64,000 nt of DNA from Macrococcus hajekii (GCF_004359505.1 NZ_SCWE01000002.1:62001-126000), one strand, 5' to 3'; shown: positions 38,379 to 47,124, counted from the stretch's first letter. Notes: generated by a model not told the origin, from the sequence alone. Numbers and translations: made by a program.

Positions 38379-38415
38379 TCTTATGATCTCCTTTAGTTAA
38401 ATTCAGGAATAACAA

Positions 38416-38452
38416 CAAAAAAATCCCATAGACTCGAACAAGTCCATGGGAT
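38416..38452 (-). terminator. Expression-platform terminator of the SAM riboswitch
   Basis: Stem ATCCCAT(G)GACT/AGTC-TATGGGAT followed by TTTTTTT on the minus strand, between aptamer and oppB. Confidence 0.88.
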
Positions 38453-38469
38453 AGTATATGCCAATAGTC

Positions 38470-38582
38470 TCGTCTCATCTTTACAACTTGCGTTGCAGGA
38501 ATTGGCACAGTTTTCAGTATAAACTGACTCTGCTGCCGAGGTTTCGTAGGGCCTGTCCCTCCACCTCTCTGGATAAGAAAAC
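38470..38582 (-). ncRNA. SAM-I riboswitch (S-box)
   Basis: Minus-strand landmarks in order: TTCTTATCCAGAGAGGTGGA, GGGACAGGCCCTACGAAACC, TCGGCAGC, TGTGCCAATTCCTGCAACG and GATGAGACG. This is the canonical S-box aptamer. With S-adenosylmethionine bound, the downstream terminator should form and switch off the opp operon. Confidence 0.94.
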
Positions 38583-38772
38583 TTTAGTTATTTAGTTGTG
38601 GTGTTTCTAGAACTTATATTACGATTAAAAAAAACATACGTCAACCACATATTTAAAACTTCTTTTTAAATAAATATTATTACTCGAATAATTTTATTAT
38701 TTATCTAACTATTTTTTCTTATTAAAATACTCTTTCTTTATGTGAAAGCAACCATTAAGGCCCGTTACTGTG

Positions 38773-39059
38773 CTAATTCCGCTTCAGACGATTGATATAG
38801 TTGATATTCACTATCTCAGATTTCGATATAAGCACACCAACCATTCTTCCAGCTGATATAATCGCTCTCCCAGTCTGAGGCGTTCACCTGTTGTCATTAC
38901 TGCGCAGACCGACTTATCTTCCATCACAATCAGTTTCTTCTGCTGATAGATTTTTTCCACACTGGCAATAACCTGCTGCAGCTCTTCTGTCATCTGTGGT
39001 GCTGATATTCTGATGACTTCTTCCGACAAATTCGAATCAATTTGTATATCCAGCTGCAC
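38773..39059 (-). pseudogene. LytTR regulator remnant (frameshifted, truncated)
   Basis: The frame from GTG 39059 gives 82 residues that match the N-terminal half of small staphylococcal LytTR-domain regulators (QLDIQIDSNLSEEVIRI...TGERLRLGERLYQLEEWL). The next part, ISKSEIVNINYINRLKR, is present but in another frame, then stops at 38773. The DNA-binding C-terminus and a piece of the middle are missing. Not functional as a regulator. The gap between it and the SAM riboswitch (38583-38772) is AT-rich and empty. Confidence 0.75.
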
Positions 39060-39187
39060 CTCTTACCATCTCCCTTTCATCAACTTGCTGTTTACTTCTC
39101 TTACATTAAAACAAAAAGATTTCTTTAAAGATATAGCACCTGACTGAACGGTCTATATCAATATGTAAGTGGTATAATAACGCCTAT

Positions 39188-39231
39188 AAAAAACAATCTG
39201 CTTCCCAGTTATGAGAAACGGATTGTTTTTT
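39188..39231 (-). terminator. Terminator of the acetyltransferase gene
   Basis: Outer stem AACAATC.G/C.GATTGTT with TTTTTT on the minus strand; it overlaps the stop codon region at 39209. Confidence 0.75.
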
Positions 39232-39784
39232 GATCAACTTTCTTTATCACTTTTGCAGGTGTGCCTGCGACAATCGTATTCGCCAGTACATCTTTCGTTA
39301 CTGTTGAATCTGCTGCCACTATTGCATTCTCACCGATAATTACACCTGGCAGCACGGTCACATTCGCACCAATCCATGCATTTTTCTTCACAACGATTTT
39401 CTTCACTATCAGTCCACGTCTTTTAGCCGGATCTGTCAGATGGTTCACTGTAATCAGTCGTGCTGATGGACCGATCAGTACTTGATCTTCTATCTCGATA
39501 CCGCCTAAATCAACGAAGGTCACATTCTTATTAATAAAGATATCACGGCCGAACTTCATATGTCTGCCGTAATCCGTATAGAATGGCAGCGAGACCACAA
39601 CGCTTGAATCAATGGTCTGACCTGTCATTTTCTCTAGAACCTTCAGTACTTCTTCATTCGTTCTGAACGTTGTATTTAATTCAAAGGATAACTGTTCATT
39701 ATCACCTTTATGCTCATGAATTTCGTCATACACTGCATCATCTTTTAATATTTCAATACCTTGGATTTTATCAACGAGTTTCAT
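39209..39784 (-). CDS. Hexapeptide-repeat O-acetyltransferase (maltose/galactoside type)
   Basis: A 191-residue left-handed beta-helix acetyltransferase. N-terminal helical cap (about 1-60), then repeats such as INKNVTFVDLGGIEIEDQVLIGPSARLI and the catalytic histidine in TVNHLTDPAKRRGL, ending GAWIGANVTVLPGVIIGENAIVAADSTVTKDV in outline. It acetylates a sugar or similar hydroxyl. Start at 39784 after TTAGGAGGA. Confidence 0.82.
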   Translation of the reverse strand: MKLVDKIQGIEILKDDAVYDEIHEHKGDNEQLSFELNTTFRTNEEVLKVLEKMTGQTIDSSVVVSLPFYTDYGRHMKFGRDIFINKNVTFVDLGGIEIEDQVLIGPSARLITVNHLTDPAKRRGLIVKKIVVKKNAWIGANVTVLPGVIIGENAIVAADSTVTKDVLANTIVAGTPAKVIKKVDQKTIRFS

Positions 39785-39828
39785 ATATCCTCCTAAAGTC
39801 GTGTTATATCCATTGTAACGGTTAATAA

Positions 39829-39858
39829 AAAACACTGAAGATTTTTGACCTCCAGTGT
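39829..39858 (-). terminator. Terminator of the nickel-type ABC operon
   Basis: Stem AACACTG.AG/CT.CAGTGTT followed by TTTTTTA on the minus strand, just after the last gene. Confidence 0.75.
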
Positions 39859-39864
39859 TCTGAT

Positions 39865-40665
39865 CTATACTTTCCGCACTGTTCTAAACAGCGGGTGTTC
39901 AGCTAGAATACTATCTTTCAATCGCTGAACAACTGGATATTTTGACTGCAGGAAATCAGTCGAGTTGTCATAAATCGCAACAAGTTTCCCTTCCTCAAGC
40001 ACACCGATGCGGTCAGATATCGTGAACGCCGCACGGATATCATGCGTAATAAAGAGATACGTCAGCTGAGCAACTGTTTTAAGTTCAATCAGCAGTTCGA
40101 GTATCTTACTCTGCGTTACCATATCTAAGCTACTCACCGCTTCATCCAGCACGACTAGTTTCGGCTTAACGATAATCGCTCGGGCTATAGTCACACGCTG
40201 CAGCTGGCCGCCGCTGAGCTGATGAGGGTACTTCTGTAAGTCCGAAACTTTAAGTCCTACTTTTTCTATGATATCTCTTGCTTCTCTTCGTCGTTCTTCT
40301 TTAGAGACCTTCATATTGAGCAAAGGTTCTGTAATAATTTTCTCTATGGTCATATAGGGATTGACGGATGACACCGGATCCTGGAAGACTACCTGAATAT
40401 TACGTCTAACAGCCTGATTGGAAGTATTATAAACCGGTTCGCCCATAAATAAAACCTGACCGCTTGTTGGATGATTAATACCCAGCACCATCTTACCGAG
40501 CGTCGTCTTGCCCGCTCCGCTTGTACCGATTAATGACAGACACGTTCCCTCTTCTATCGAAAATGAGATATCCTGCAGAATAGTTTTAACCGGTAATTTA
40601 CGACCGAATAGCCTGCTCTGCTTCACTTCATAACTGACGTTTTCTACATTCAATAGACTCATCAT
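39865..40665 (-). CDS. nikE: Nickel-type ABC importer ATP-binding protein (NikE-like)
   Basis: A 266-residue ATPase: Walker A GTSGAGKTTLG (about 42-52), signature LSGGQLQRVTIARAI, Walker B LVVLDEAVSSLDMV (DEAVS in place of DEPTS, as in NikE/DppF relatives), H-loop FITHDIRAAFTISD. Last gene of the operon, overlapping nikD by 4 nt. Confidence 0.82.
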   Translation of the reverse strand: MMSLLNVENVSYEVKQSRLFGRKLPVKTILQDISFSIEEGTCLSLIGTSGAGKTTLGKMVLGINHPTSGQVLFMGEPVYNTSNQAVRRNIQVVFQDPVSSVNPYMTIEKIITEPLLNMKVSKEERRREARDIIEKVGLKVSDLQKYPHQLSGGQLQRVTIARAIIVKPKLVVLDEAVSSLDMVTQSKILELLIELKTVAQLTYLFITHDIRAAFTISDRIGVLEEGKLVAIYDNSTDFLQSKYPVVQRLKDSILAEHPLFRTVRKV

Positions 40666-41489
40666 GATCGCTCCACTTTATCTTCATAGTCAAATGAATA
40701 AGGTTTTTTCGTCGTGTATAACGACAGACGAGAAGTGAGCAGCTGCTTCGTATAAGGTTGTGCTGGCGCGTCAAAAAGATTGATGACATCATTCTTTTCT
40801 ATGATTCTGCCGTCCTTCATCACTGCCACTTCATCCGCCATTTCTGCTATTACACTTAAATCATGAGAAATAAGCAGAATAGCTGTGCCCCACTTTGCCC
40901 GTACTTTCTCAAGGAGCATCAGTACTCTTTTCTGACTGTGCAAATCAAGGGCTGTCGTCGGTTCATCTGCAATGATTAAAGCGGGCTCCATACAGGCCGC
41001 CATAGCGATCATCACACGCTGCAGCATACCGCCACTTAATTCGAAGGGATAGCTCTTCATAATGCGGTCCGGCTCTGTCAGTTCCAGCTCGAGCATCGTA
41101 TTGACAGCGAGCTGCCGTGCTTCTTTCTTACTCACTCTGCGGTGCGTACGAATCGTTTCAATGAATTGCTGACCGATTGTAAAGACCGGATTAAACGCGC
41201 TCATCGGGTTCTGCATAATCAAAGTAATAATATTCCCTCTGATCTGGCGCATCACTTTATCCGACGCCTCGTTCAGTTCCTGATCAAACAACCGGATATG
41301 TCCCGTTGTCTCGACATGCGACGGATGCAGCTGCATAATCGCTTTACTCGTCATCGTCTTACCACAGCCACTTTCACCGACAAGACCTAGAATCTGGCCA
41401 CGATTGATGGAGAAGCTGACTTGATCAACAAGTCGCTGTTCTTTCACATCTACTACAAGATCGGTGACCGTTAATACGGTTTCAGTCAT
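40662..41489 (-). CDS. nikD: Nickel-type ABC importer ATP-binding protein (NikD-like)
   Basis: A 275-residue ATPase: Walker A GESGCGKTMTS (about 39-49), signature LSGGMLQRVMIAMA, Walker B LIIADEPTTALDLH, H-loop ISHDLSVIAEMAD. It lacks the C-terminal cysteine cluster of OppD. Start at 41489 after AAAGGGG; it overlaps the end of the permease gene. Confidence 0.83.
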   Translation of the reverse strand: MTETVLTVTDLVVDVKEQRLVDQVSFSINRGQILGLVGESGCGKTMTSKAIMQLHPSHVETTGHIRLFDQELNEASDKVMRQIRGNIITLIMQNPMSAFNPVFTIGQQFIETIRTHRRVSKKEARQLAVNTMLELELTEPDRIMKSYPFELSGGMLQRVMIAMAACMEPALIIADEPTTALDLHSQKRVLMLLEKVRAKWGTAILLISHDLSVIAEMADEVAVMKDGRIIEKNDVINLFDAPAQPYTKQLLTSRLSLYTTKKPYSFDYEDKVERS

Positions 41490-41490
41490 A

Positions 41491-42339
41491 TTATACATCC
41501 CCTTTCCTGTATGATTTGCGGTCGATGCCGTAACGTTCAGATAACGATTCACCTAAGAGATTAAAGCAGCTGACAACGATAAAAATCAGTAATCCTGGAT
41601 AGACCATAAGCATCGGATTCGTCTGAATATAAGCTTTGCCCTCGTTGATCATAGCACCCCATTCCGGTGTGGGCGGTTGAACGCCAAGTCCAAGGAATGA
41701 CATGGACGACAGACTCATAATCGCCCAGCCCATCTCCAGTGTGCCGATCACTGTTAAAGGAATCAAAAGATTAGGCAGGATATGCCGTGTAATAACAGCA
41801 AGTTGTGAAGCACCGCCAATTCTAGAGGCAGTGATATAGTTCTCTTCTTTCACCGTCTGTACGAGTCCTCTGACGATACGAGCATAATACACCCATTGAA
41901 CAATAATCAGACCGAGGACAACCTGCTTGATGCCTGTCCCCCATATACCGACAAAACCGAGGACAAAGATCAGACTCGGAATCGCCATCAGACCATCGCC
42001 TAAACGCATCAGAATCTGATCAACGATACCGCCTGTGTATCCTGCAATGATACCGACAATCAGTCCGATACCAAGAGCAGCAGCAAAAATCAGGGAAGCA
42101 TAGCCAAGTGAAATACGCGTCCCGTGAATTAGTCGAGACAGCATATCACGACCGAGATGGTCCGTCCCCAGCCAGTGCTGAACAGAAGGCGACTGCAATC
42201 TTTCCGGCAGGTCGACTTTGAGCGGATTATAAGGTGCTAGCCAAGGTGCAAACAACGCAACCAATATAAGGATGATGAGAACTGTGACACTGAAAATAAT
42301 CATCTTCTGCTGGCCGAAACCTTTTATCACCTTTTTCAT
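41491..42339 (-). CDS. nikC: Nickel-type ABC importer permease (NikC-like)
   Basis: A 282-residue permease with six helices. The GTDHLGRDMLSRLIHGTRISLGYA stretch in outline (about 55-78) and EAA-loop ITASRIGGASQLAVITRHILPN mark a C subunit of the Dpp/Opp/Nik class. It starts 4 nt inside the upstream permease gene. Confidence 0.84.
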   Translation of the reverse strand: MKKVIKGFGQQKMIIFSVTVLIILILVALFAPWLAPYNPLKVDLPERLQSPSVQHWLGTDHLGRDMLSRLIHGTRISLGYASLIFAAALGIGLIVGIIAGYTGGIVDQILMRLGDGLMAIPSLIFVLGFVGIWGTGIKQVVLGLIIVQWVYYARIVRGLVQTVKEENYITASRIGGASQLAVITRHILPNLLIPLTVIGTLEMGWAIMSLSSMSFLGLGVQPPTPEWGAMINEGKAYIQTNPMLMVYPGLLIFIVVSCFNLLGESLSERYGIDRKSYRKGDV

Positions 42340-43280
42340 CTGAACTGACTTCCTTTTCTGTAGATGCGCGGATTAATAAACATCTGAATGATATCCACCA
42401 GCAGGTTGCTGAGCAGATAGACGACTGCCGCTATAATAATATAGGCTCGTATAACAGGTACGTCCCGGTTGAAGATTGCATCGATAAAATAGCGACCGAA
42501 ACCCGGCCATGAGAACACGACTTCCACGATAATCGCACCTGTCAATAAGTGGCCAAGGTTCATGCCAAGACCAGCTATCATCGGAGAAATCGAATTTCTC
42601 AGTAAATGCTTGCCATAAATCGCTGCAGGTTTCAGCCCTCTCGTTCTGGCAAACTGAACGTAAGGTTCCTTCAGCTGTTCCATCACATTGACACGCAGTA
42701 AACGTGTATAGATGGCAATCAGCGGGAAAGCAAGCGTCAAGGCAGGCAGAATATAGTTCGTCCAGTCTTCCATTCCGCCGACTGGCAGCAGATTGAGTTT
42801 GACTGCGAAGAAATAAATAAACAGGTAGCCTAACCAGAACGATGGAATAGACGCACCAACAAAAGAAAGGAAGCGACTCAGATGGTCGATTCCACTCCCT
42901 TTTTTTATACCCGCCAGAAATCCAAGCGGCACACTAATAACGACCGCTAAAATCAGGCTGATTATAGATAATAACAATGTCGGCACTAATCTAAGAGAAA
43001 TTTCGTTCCATACCGGCTGGTTTGATACATATGATTTTCCGAGATTAAGTGTCAATGTATCTACCACACCCTTCGCATACTGCACGATAAAAGGCTGATC
43101 AAGTCCAAGTTCATGCCGTTTTTCTGCCAGCATGTCATCAGTCGCATGAATATGTGCAGCTGAGAAGTAAGCTTCCGCCGGATCAACTGACGATAGATGA
43201 ATCATGCCAAATGTGATGAAAATCGCGAATAAATAGACCGGTATAATCATCGAAACACGTTTTAAAATAAATTGAACCAT
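42336..43280 (-). CDS. nikB: Nickel-type ABC importer permease (NikB-like)
   Basis: A 314-residue permease, B subunit: six helices, with HLSSVDPAEAYF near residue 30 and EAA-loop QFARTRGLKPAAIYGKHLLRN (about 206-226). Start at 43280 after TTGGAG. It follows the binding protein by 20 nt. Confidence 0.84.
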   Translation of the reverse strand: MVQFILKRVSMIIPVYLFAIFITFGMIHLSSVDPAEAYFSAAHIHATDDMLAEKRHELGLDQPFIVQYAKGVVDTLTLNLGKSYVSNQPVWNEISLRLVPTLLLSIISLILAVVISVPLGFLAGIKKGSGIDHLSRFLSFVGASIPSFWLGYLFIYFFAVKLNLLPVGGMEDWTNYILPALTLAFPLIAIYTRLLRVNVMEQLKEPYVQFARTRGLKPAAIYGKHLLRNSISPMIAGLGMNLGHLLTGAIIVEVVFSWPGFGRYFIDAIFNRDVPVIRAYIIIAAVVYLLSNLLVDIIQMFINPRIYRKGSQFR

Positions 43281-43300
43281 ACATAACTCCAATTAAAACT

Positions 43301-44914
43301 TTATTTTTTCTGAATCCCTTCGAATGGATGCTCGTCCCTGTTTGCTGAGAAATTAAAGTTAGTAACATCTTTCTGATAAACCGCTGACTGCTTCAAGTAG
43401 GAAATCGGTACGATTGCCCCTTGTTCCTGAAGTGAACTGAGCAGATGATTATAAGTTTCTTTACGTTCATTCTCATCAGTCGACTGCAGCACTGTCTCCA
43501 CATCTTTAATCAGTTCATCTTTGTTCGGATAAGCAGAAATCGCTTCACTGAAACCAAATCCTTTTGTTGCAATCACGTTTGCAAAGGCATGTGGATCATA
43601 AGGAGCACCATAATTACTGAAGAAGTTCAAGTCGAACTGATTCGCTTTGAATCGTTCAACTTGAGTCGTCAATTCAACACCTTCAAGTTTAAGGTCAACA
43701 CCGAGACCTGCCCACTCAGACTGTAAAGTTTCAGCCATTTTCTTCTGAATAGCTTCAGCTGAGTTATACATAATAGAAACCGTTAATGGCTTGCCGTCTT
43801 TTTCACGAATTGTTTTACCTTCTGGTAATTTCCAGCCGGCTTTATCCAGTAATTGCTCTGCTTTTTTTGTGTCATAGTTGATAGGTGTCACTTTAAGATC
43901 AGACGTATACGGCAGGTTCGTCGGTAAAATGTAATCTGCTTTCTCTTCAATACCTGATGTCACTTCTTTAACGAGTACATCTTTATTGAAACCATACTGC
44001 AGCGCATGACGAACCGCTTCATCTTTAAGTATATCATTGGTTGTATTCATCACTAACTGACGTGTTGCGACAGGCTCTGATAAACTTGATTGATACTGAT
44101 CATTGGATTTCAGTTGATTAAATGAATCAGCACTCAGCGCACCTTCACCGTATATTAAGTCGATGTCTCCTTTTTCAAAGGCCAGAACACGTGTCTCAGC
44201 ATCAGGAATTACTTTTACTTTAATCTCTTTAACTGTCGGCTTTTCGCCCCAGTAGTTATCATTGCGTTTAAACGTTGCATACTCATCTGCTTTATAGTCA
44301 TCTAAAATCCAAGGACCTGTACCGACTGATTTCTCAACACCTTTAGACGTATCTCCATCTTTCGGGAAACCAGATTCAGCGAGAAAACGAACAGGTCGAA
44401 CAACTGCTAAATCCTGCAGAGTCGGGTAGTAAGCTTCTGTTAACGTTAACTTAAACTGATGATCGCCAATTGCTTCTGTATTAGCGATACGTGAGATTAA
44501 ACCTAACCAGCCATGTGTCTCTTTATTCTTAAGAATTGCATCGAAATTCTTCTTGACGACTTTAGCATTGAAATCTGAGCCATCAGAGAATTTCACATTT
44601 TTACGTAAGTTGAACGTATACTGTTTACCATCCTCTGATACTTGCCATGACTCAGCCAGATGAGGCGTCAGTTTGCCTCCTTTATCGTAACTCACTAGAG
44701 GTTCAAAAATCATAGACTGTGCAAATAACTGTGACGGATTATATACATGGGGATTCATTTTACCAATATCCCTTGGCCAGGCGAGAGTTAATGTCTCCTT
44801 ACTTTTTGCTTTTTCTTCTTTTGTTTCTTCCTTATTATTGCAACCTGTCAGCACGAGTAAGACCCCTATTATTAATATTAAAAACGGCTGAAAACGTAAT
44901 TTTTGCATCGTCAT
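43301..44914 (-). CDS. nikA: Nickel/metallophore-type substrate-binding lipoprotein (NikA-like)
   Basis: A 537-residue SBP family 5 lipoprotein with lipobox VLTGC (lipid Cys about 25). The run VGTGPWILDDYKADEYATF, NDNYWGEKPTVKEIKVKVIPDAETRVLAFEKGDIDLIYGEG in outline strongly resembles NikA proteins. It would bind Ni2+ (usually as a small chelate) and pass it to NikBCDE. No staphylopine synthesis genes (cntKLM) adjoin it. Start at 44914 (ATG ACG ATG after AGAGGA). First gene of the operon, with a clear promoter and a Fur-like box. Confidence 0.83.
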   Translation of the reverse strand: MTMQKLRFQPFLILIIGVLLVLTGCNNKEETKEEKAKSKETLTLAWPRDIGKMNPHVYNPSQLFAQSMIFEPLVSYDKGGKLTPHLAESWQVSEDGKQYTFNLRKNVKFSDGSDFNAKVVKKNFDAILKNKETHGWLGLISRIANTEAIGDHQFKLTLTEAYYPTLQDLAVVRPVRFLAESGFPKDGDTSKGVEKSVGTGPWILDDYKADEYATFKRNDNYWGEKPTVKEIKVKVIPDAETRVLAFEKGDIDLIYGEGALSADSFNQLKSNDQYQSSLSEPVATRQLVMNTTNDILKDEAVRHALQYGFNKDVLVKEVTSGIEEKADYILPTNLPYTSDLKVTPINYDTKKAEQLLDKAGWKLPEGKTIREKDGKPLTVSIMYNSAEAIQKKMAETLQSEWAGLGVDLKLEGVELTTQVERFKANQFDLNFFSNYGAPYDPHAFANVIATKGFGFSEAISAYPNKDELIKDVETVLQSTDENERKETYNHLLSSLQEQGAIVPISYLKQSAVYQKDVTNFNFSANRDEHPFEGIQKK

Positions 44915-44933
44915 TATATCCTCTTTTCGTAAT

Positions 44934-44948
44934 TGATAATTATTTTCA
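44934..44948 (-). promoter_or_regulatory. Fur-like box before nikA
   Basis: TGATAATTATTTTCA differs from the 7-1-7 Fur core TGATAATnATTATCA in one base, within the longer palindrome AATTGATAATTATTTTCAATT (44931-44951). It overlaps the transcription start region. Other Fur-family repressors (PerR) bind similar sites. Confidence 0.7.
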
Positions 44949-44977
44949 ATTGTATGCAATAACGCAAGCGCTGTCAA
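44949..44977 (-). promoter_or_regulatory. nikA sigma-A promoter
   Basis: TTGACA (44972-44977), 17-nt spacer, TACAAT (44949-44954) on the minus strand, about 35 nt before the nikA start. Confidence 0.82.
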
Positions 44978-44987
44978 CGTTTCGTAC

Positions 44988-45122
44988 CTAATAGAGAGAG
45001 TTATTCCGACTAATTTTCTCGTATATTTTGAATACTATTAAATAATATTTCTCGCAAAGAATAAGCCCGGTTATAATAAACACTGACCATGAACTTGGCT
45101 TAATCCGTTTAGACTTATTCAT
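44988..45122 (-). CDS. Short ORF before nikA (44 aa)
   Basis: ATG at 45122 has a good AGGGGAGA ribosome site. The product has a basic start (MNKSKRIK), one hydrophobic segment (about 13-24) and a basic tail. It ends just upstream of the nikA -35 box. It may be a real small membrane peptide or the 5' stub of a lost gene. No family recognised. Confidence 0.4.
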   Translation of the reverse strand: MNKSKRIKPSSWSVFIITGLILCEKYYLIVFKIYEKISRNNSLY

Positions 45123-45171
45123 TTACTCTCCCCTTCGACTTTCTTTTTGTATATCTTTTCATTAATATAAA

Positions 45172-45208
45172 AAAGCAGTCATTTTCTAATCACAGAGAAT
45201 GACTGCTT
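45172..45208 (-). terminator. Terminator downstream of the 45.2-46.8 kb genes
   Basis: Stem AAGCAGTCATTCTC/GA(A)AATGACTGCTT with TTTTTTA on the minus strand. Confidence 0.82.
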
Positions 45209-45210
45209 AA

Positions 45211-45395
45211 TATGATTAGTGATTGCCCATCACCACATGAGCTACATATTTGCCATCTGCAGTCTGGAAATAAACCATATGGCCGTTGACGTTATATGCA
45301 TACTCCCGATTGAATGACGGATACGTATGAGGATACTTTTTATAAGCTTCTTTCACTTTTGCAACAGATAAAATAGCTGCTATTTTGTTTCATCC
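45211..45395 (-). pseudogene. C-terminal gene fragment without start
   Basis: An open frame of about 60 codons (AAILSVAKVKEAYKKYPHTYP..., then VNGHMVYFQTADGKYVAHV) ends at TAA just before a terminator. It has no ATG/GTG with a ribosome site at its beginning; the region starts inside the end of the upstream gene. It looks like the tail of a small extracellular or PepSY-like protein, joined here by deletion. Confidence 0.45.
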
Positions 45396-45802
45396 ATTTC
45401 TCTATCGATAACTTGTGCAATCACCCATAACTTCTCCTCAGTCTCTTCTATCTTTTTGTTCAGATCAGTCAGTTCCTGATGGACTCTTGCATCTGTAAAA
45501 ATATTATCAAACCAGATATCAAAGACTTCATCTTGCTGAGTATCAGATATACTAAATTCAGCAGAAAAATCAATATCCTCAAGTTCCGCTACCACTCTCT
45601 GCAGATCATCCTTAAGAATCGCAACTTGCGCATTAAGATTTTTAATATTCTGCCGCTTAAAATAACTCCCCAGCATGCCGTTGCCCATTATATCGAACCA
45701 ACTCCAGGCCTTCGCATTACTTGTAATTTTCTTTATCTCTGCAATACGATCTAATGCCACATCTACCGCTTCTCTTGCTTCCCTCAATTGTTGATTCATC
45801 AT
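45380..45802 (-). CDS. Coiled-coil hypothetical protein (140 aa)
   Basis: A soluble, mostly helical protein with two coiled-coil stretches (about 1-30 and 50-85, again 105-140) and a central DIMGNGMLGSYFKRQNIKNL segment. Similar small helical proteins occur in Firmicutes, but I cannot name a function. Its ATG overlaps the shifted-frame stop of the upstream acetyltransferase. Confidence 0.65.
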   Translation of the reverse strand: MMNQQLREAREAVDVALDRIAEIKKITSNAKAWSWFDIMGNGMLGSYFKRQNIKNLNAQVAILKDDLQRVVAELEDIDFSAEFSISDTQQDEVFDIWFDNIFTDARVHQELTDLNKKIEETEEKLWVIAQVIDREMDETK

Positions 45803-46304
45803 CAGACCCCTTTTCTCTCTTCTTTTAGAATGCCATACACGTAACTATCTCTGAACTGACCATCAATCACCTTATCTTGTCTAAGCAAACCTTCATGCCC
45901 ACTTTCTCCATTACTTTGTATGATGCAATATTCTCACTATCAGTAGATGCAAAAATACGATTTAAGTTCAGTTCATCGAATCCATAGTCGATTAGATACG
46001 CTGCCATATAAGTCCCTAAACCCTTGCCATAGTAATCAGGATGCAACAAATAACCTATCTCCCCTTTACGATGGCTACTCTGCACAGTAATCTGACAGGC
46101 TCCAATAACTTTATGCGCATCATTATCTTCTAGAACCAGATATTTCAGATGATCGCCAACATTACGAATAAAATTAAGGAAAGCCTCCGTCTCATCAAAA
46201 GACTCCAGCACCCAGCTCTGATAACGATAAGTCCGCTTATCAGTTAAAATCTCAAATAGGTCCTGATAATCTCCATCCTCTATTGCTCTGATTTGAACGT
46301 TCAT
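45802..46304 (-). pseudogene. GNAT acetyltransferase (RimJ/RimL-like), C-terminal frameshift
   Basis: The frame from ATG 46304 (RBS GGAGAT) gives a RimJ/L-type N-acetyltransferase: GEIGYLLHPDYYGKGLGTYMA (acetyl-CoA loop) and RIFASTDSENIASYKVMEKVGM. It then leaves the family pattern and stops at 45867. The expected tail, GLLRQDKVIDGQFRDSYVYGILKEE, is intact in another frame and ends at 45804. A one- or two-base slip near 45890 explains this. The protein would lose about 30 residues of the last strands. Confidence 0.75.
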
Positions 46305-46331
46305 ATATAGAATCTCCACTCTTAATAATGA

Positions 46332-46793
46332 TCAGCCTTTTATATAATCAACTAATGTCATCTTGTCATTTACTCTTCTTTCTTCGCCATTTCTTACATA
46401 ACCCATTTTTTCATATAAGTAACAGTTACCTGCTTCTTCCAATATGGTTTCTAAAAACCAATGTTCAGATCCATGAAGTTGTTCAGCCACCTTTATTGCC
46501 TTTTGAGCTATACCTCTACCTCTATATTGAGGCAAAATAAATATAGGAGAAATTCTTTTTCTTTCTCCTCCTTTTTTATCCACCACCCTAACAGCACCAA
46601 CAATCGTTTCTTCTTCACTGACAAAATAATAATAAGTGAAAGGTTGCTCCAAACGTCTTCTAACTAACTCAATATTTTCATTTGCAGGACTTGTATGATA
46701 ATCCTGATATTCGTCTAATAAACTTTGAAATGACTCTAACTGCATTTTCCAAATTTGTTCAGTGTCATCAACATTTGCTCTGATTAATTTCAT
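46332..46793 (-). CDS. GNAT acetyltransferase
   Basis: A 153-residue GNAT protein: acetyl-CoA loop ISPIFILPQYRGRGIAQKAI (about 79-98), then NCYLYEKMGYVRNGEERRVND near the end, typical of N-acetyltransferases acting on small molecules. Intact. 12 nt upstream-adjacent to the broken GNAT gene below it on the same strand. RBS GAGGTGGA. Confidence 0.75.
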   Translation of the reverse strand: MKLIRANVDDTEQIWKMQLESFQSLLDEYQDYHTSPANENIELVRRRLEQPFTYYYFVSEEETIVGAVRVVDKKGGERKRISPIFILPQYRGRGIAQKAIKVAEQLHGSEHWFLETILEEAGNCYLYEKMGYVRNGEERRVNDKMTLVDYIKG

Positions 46794-46894
46794 ATATCCA
46801 CCTCTTTGTTACTTTCAATTATATACAATTTTTACTTTTCACCCTATTAATATCTGCACATATTTGCTGTGATCCGAATATTTATTTTTTCCCA

Positions 46895-46921
46895 CAAAAA
46901 AATCGCCATTTTCAGGCGGTT
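46895..46921 (-). terminator. Terminator of the CMD remnant
   Basis: Stem ACCGCC/GGCGAT-type hairpin with TTTTTTT on the minus strand. Confidence 0.65.
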
Positions 46922-46931
46922 TCAAATTCAT

Positions 46932-47124
46932 CTATTTCTCTACTGACACTTTTCGCTCATCAAATACTCTTTTCACTACTCTTAACGCATTTAGAACACG
47001 TGGGAATCCTGCGTATGGGATAAGGTGTATGACCGCGCCTACGATTCCTTCTGGTTTCAGTCCGATGTTTAGTCCCACATTTGTGTGCAGTTCAAGCTGT
47101 GGCTCTGTTCCTAATGTAACCCGA
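46932..47124 (-). pseudogene. Carboxymuconolactone decarboxylase-family remnant
   Basis: An open frame without start encodes the end of a CMD-family protein: LGTEPQLELHTNVGLNIGLK, then VGAVIHLIPYAGFPRVLNAL, and a short basic tail. The N-terminal half with the CxxC/His site is gone. Divergent to the LysR remnant that begins at the same point. Confidence 0.75.
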
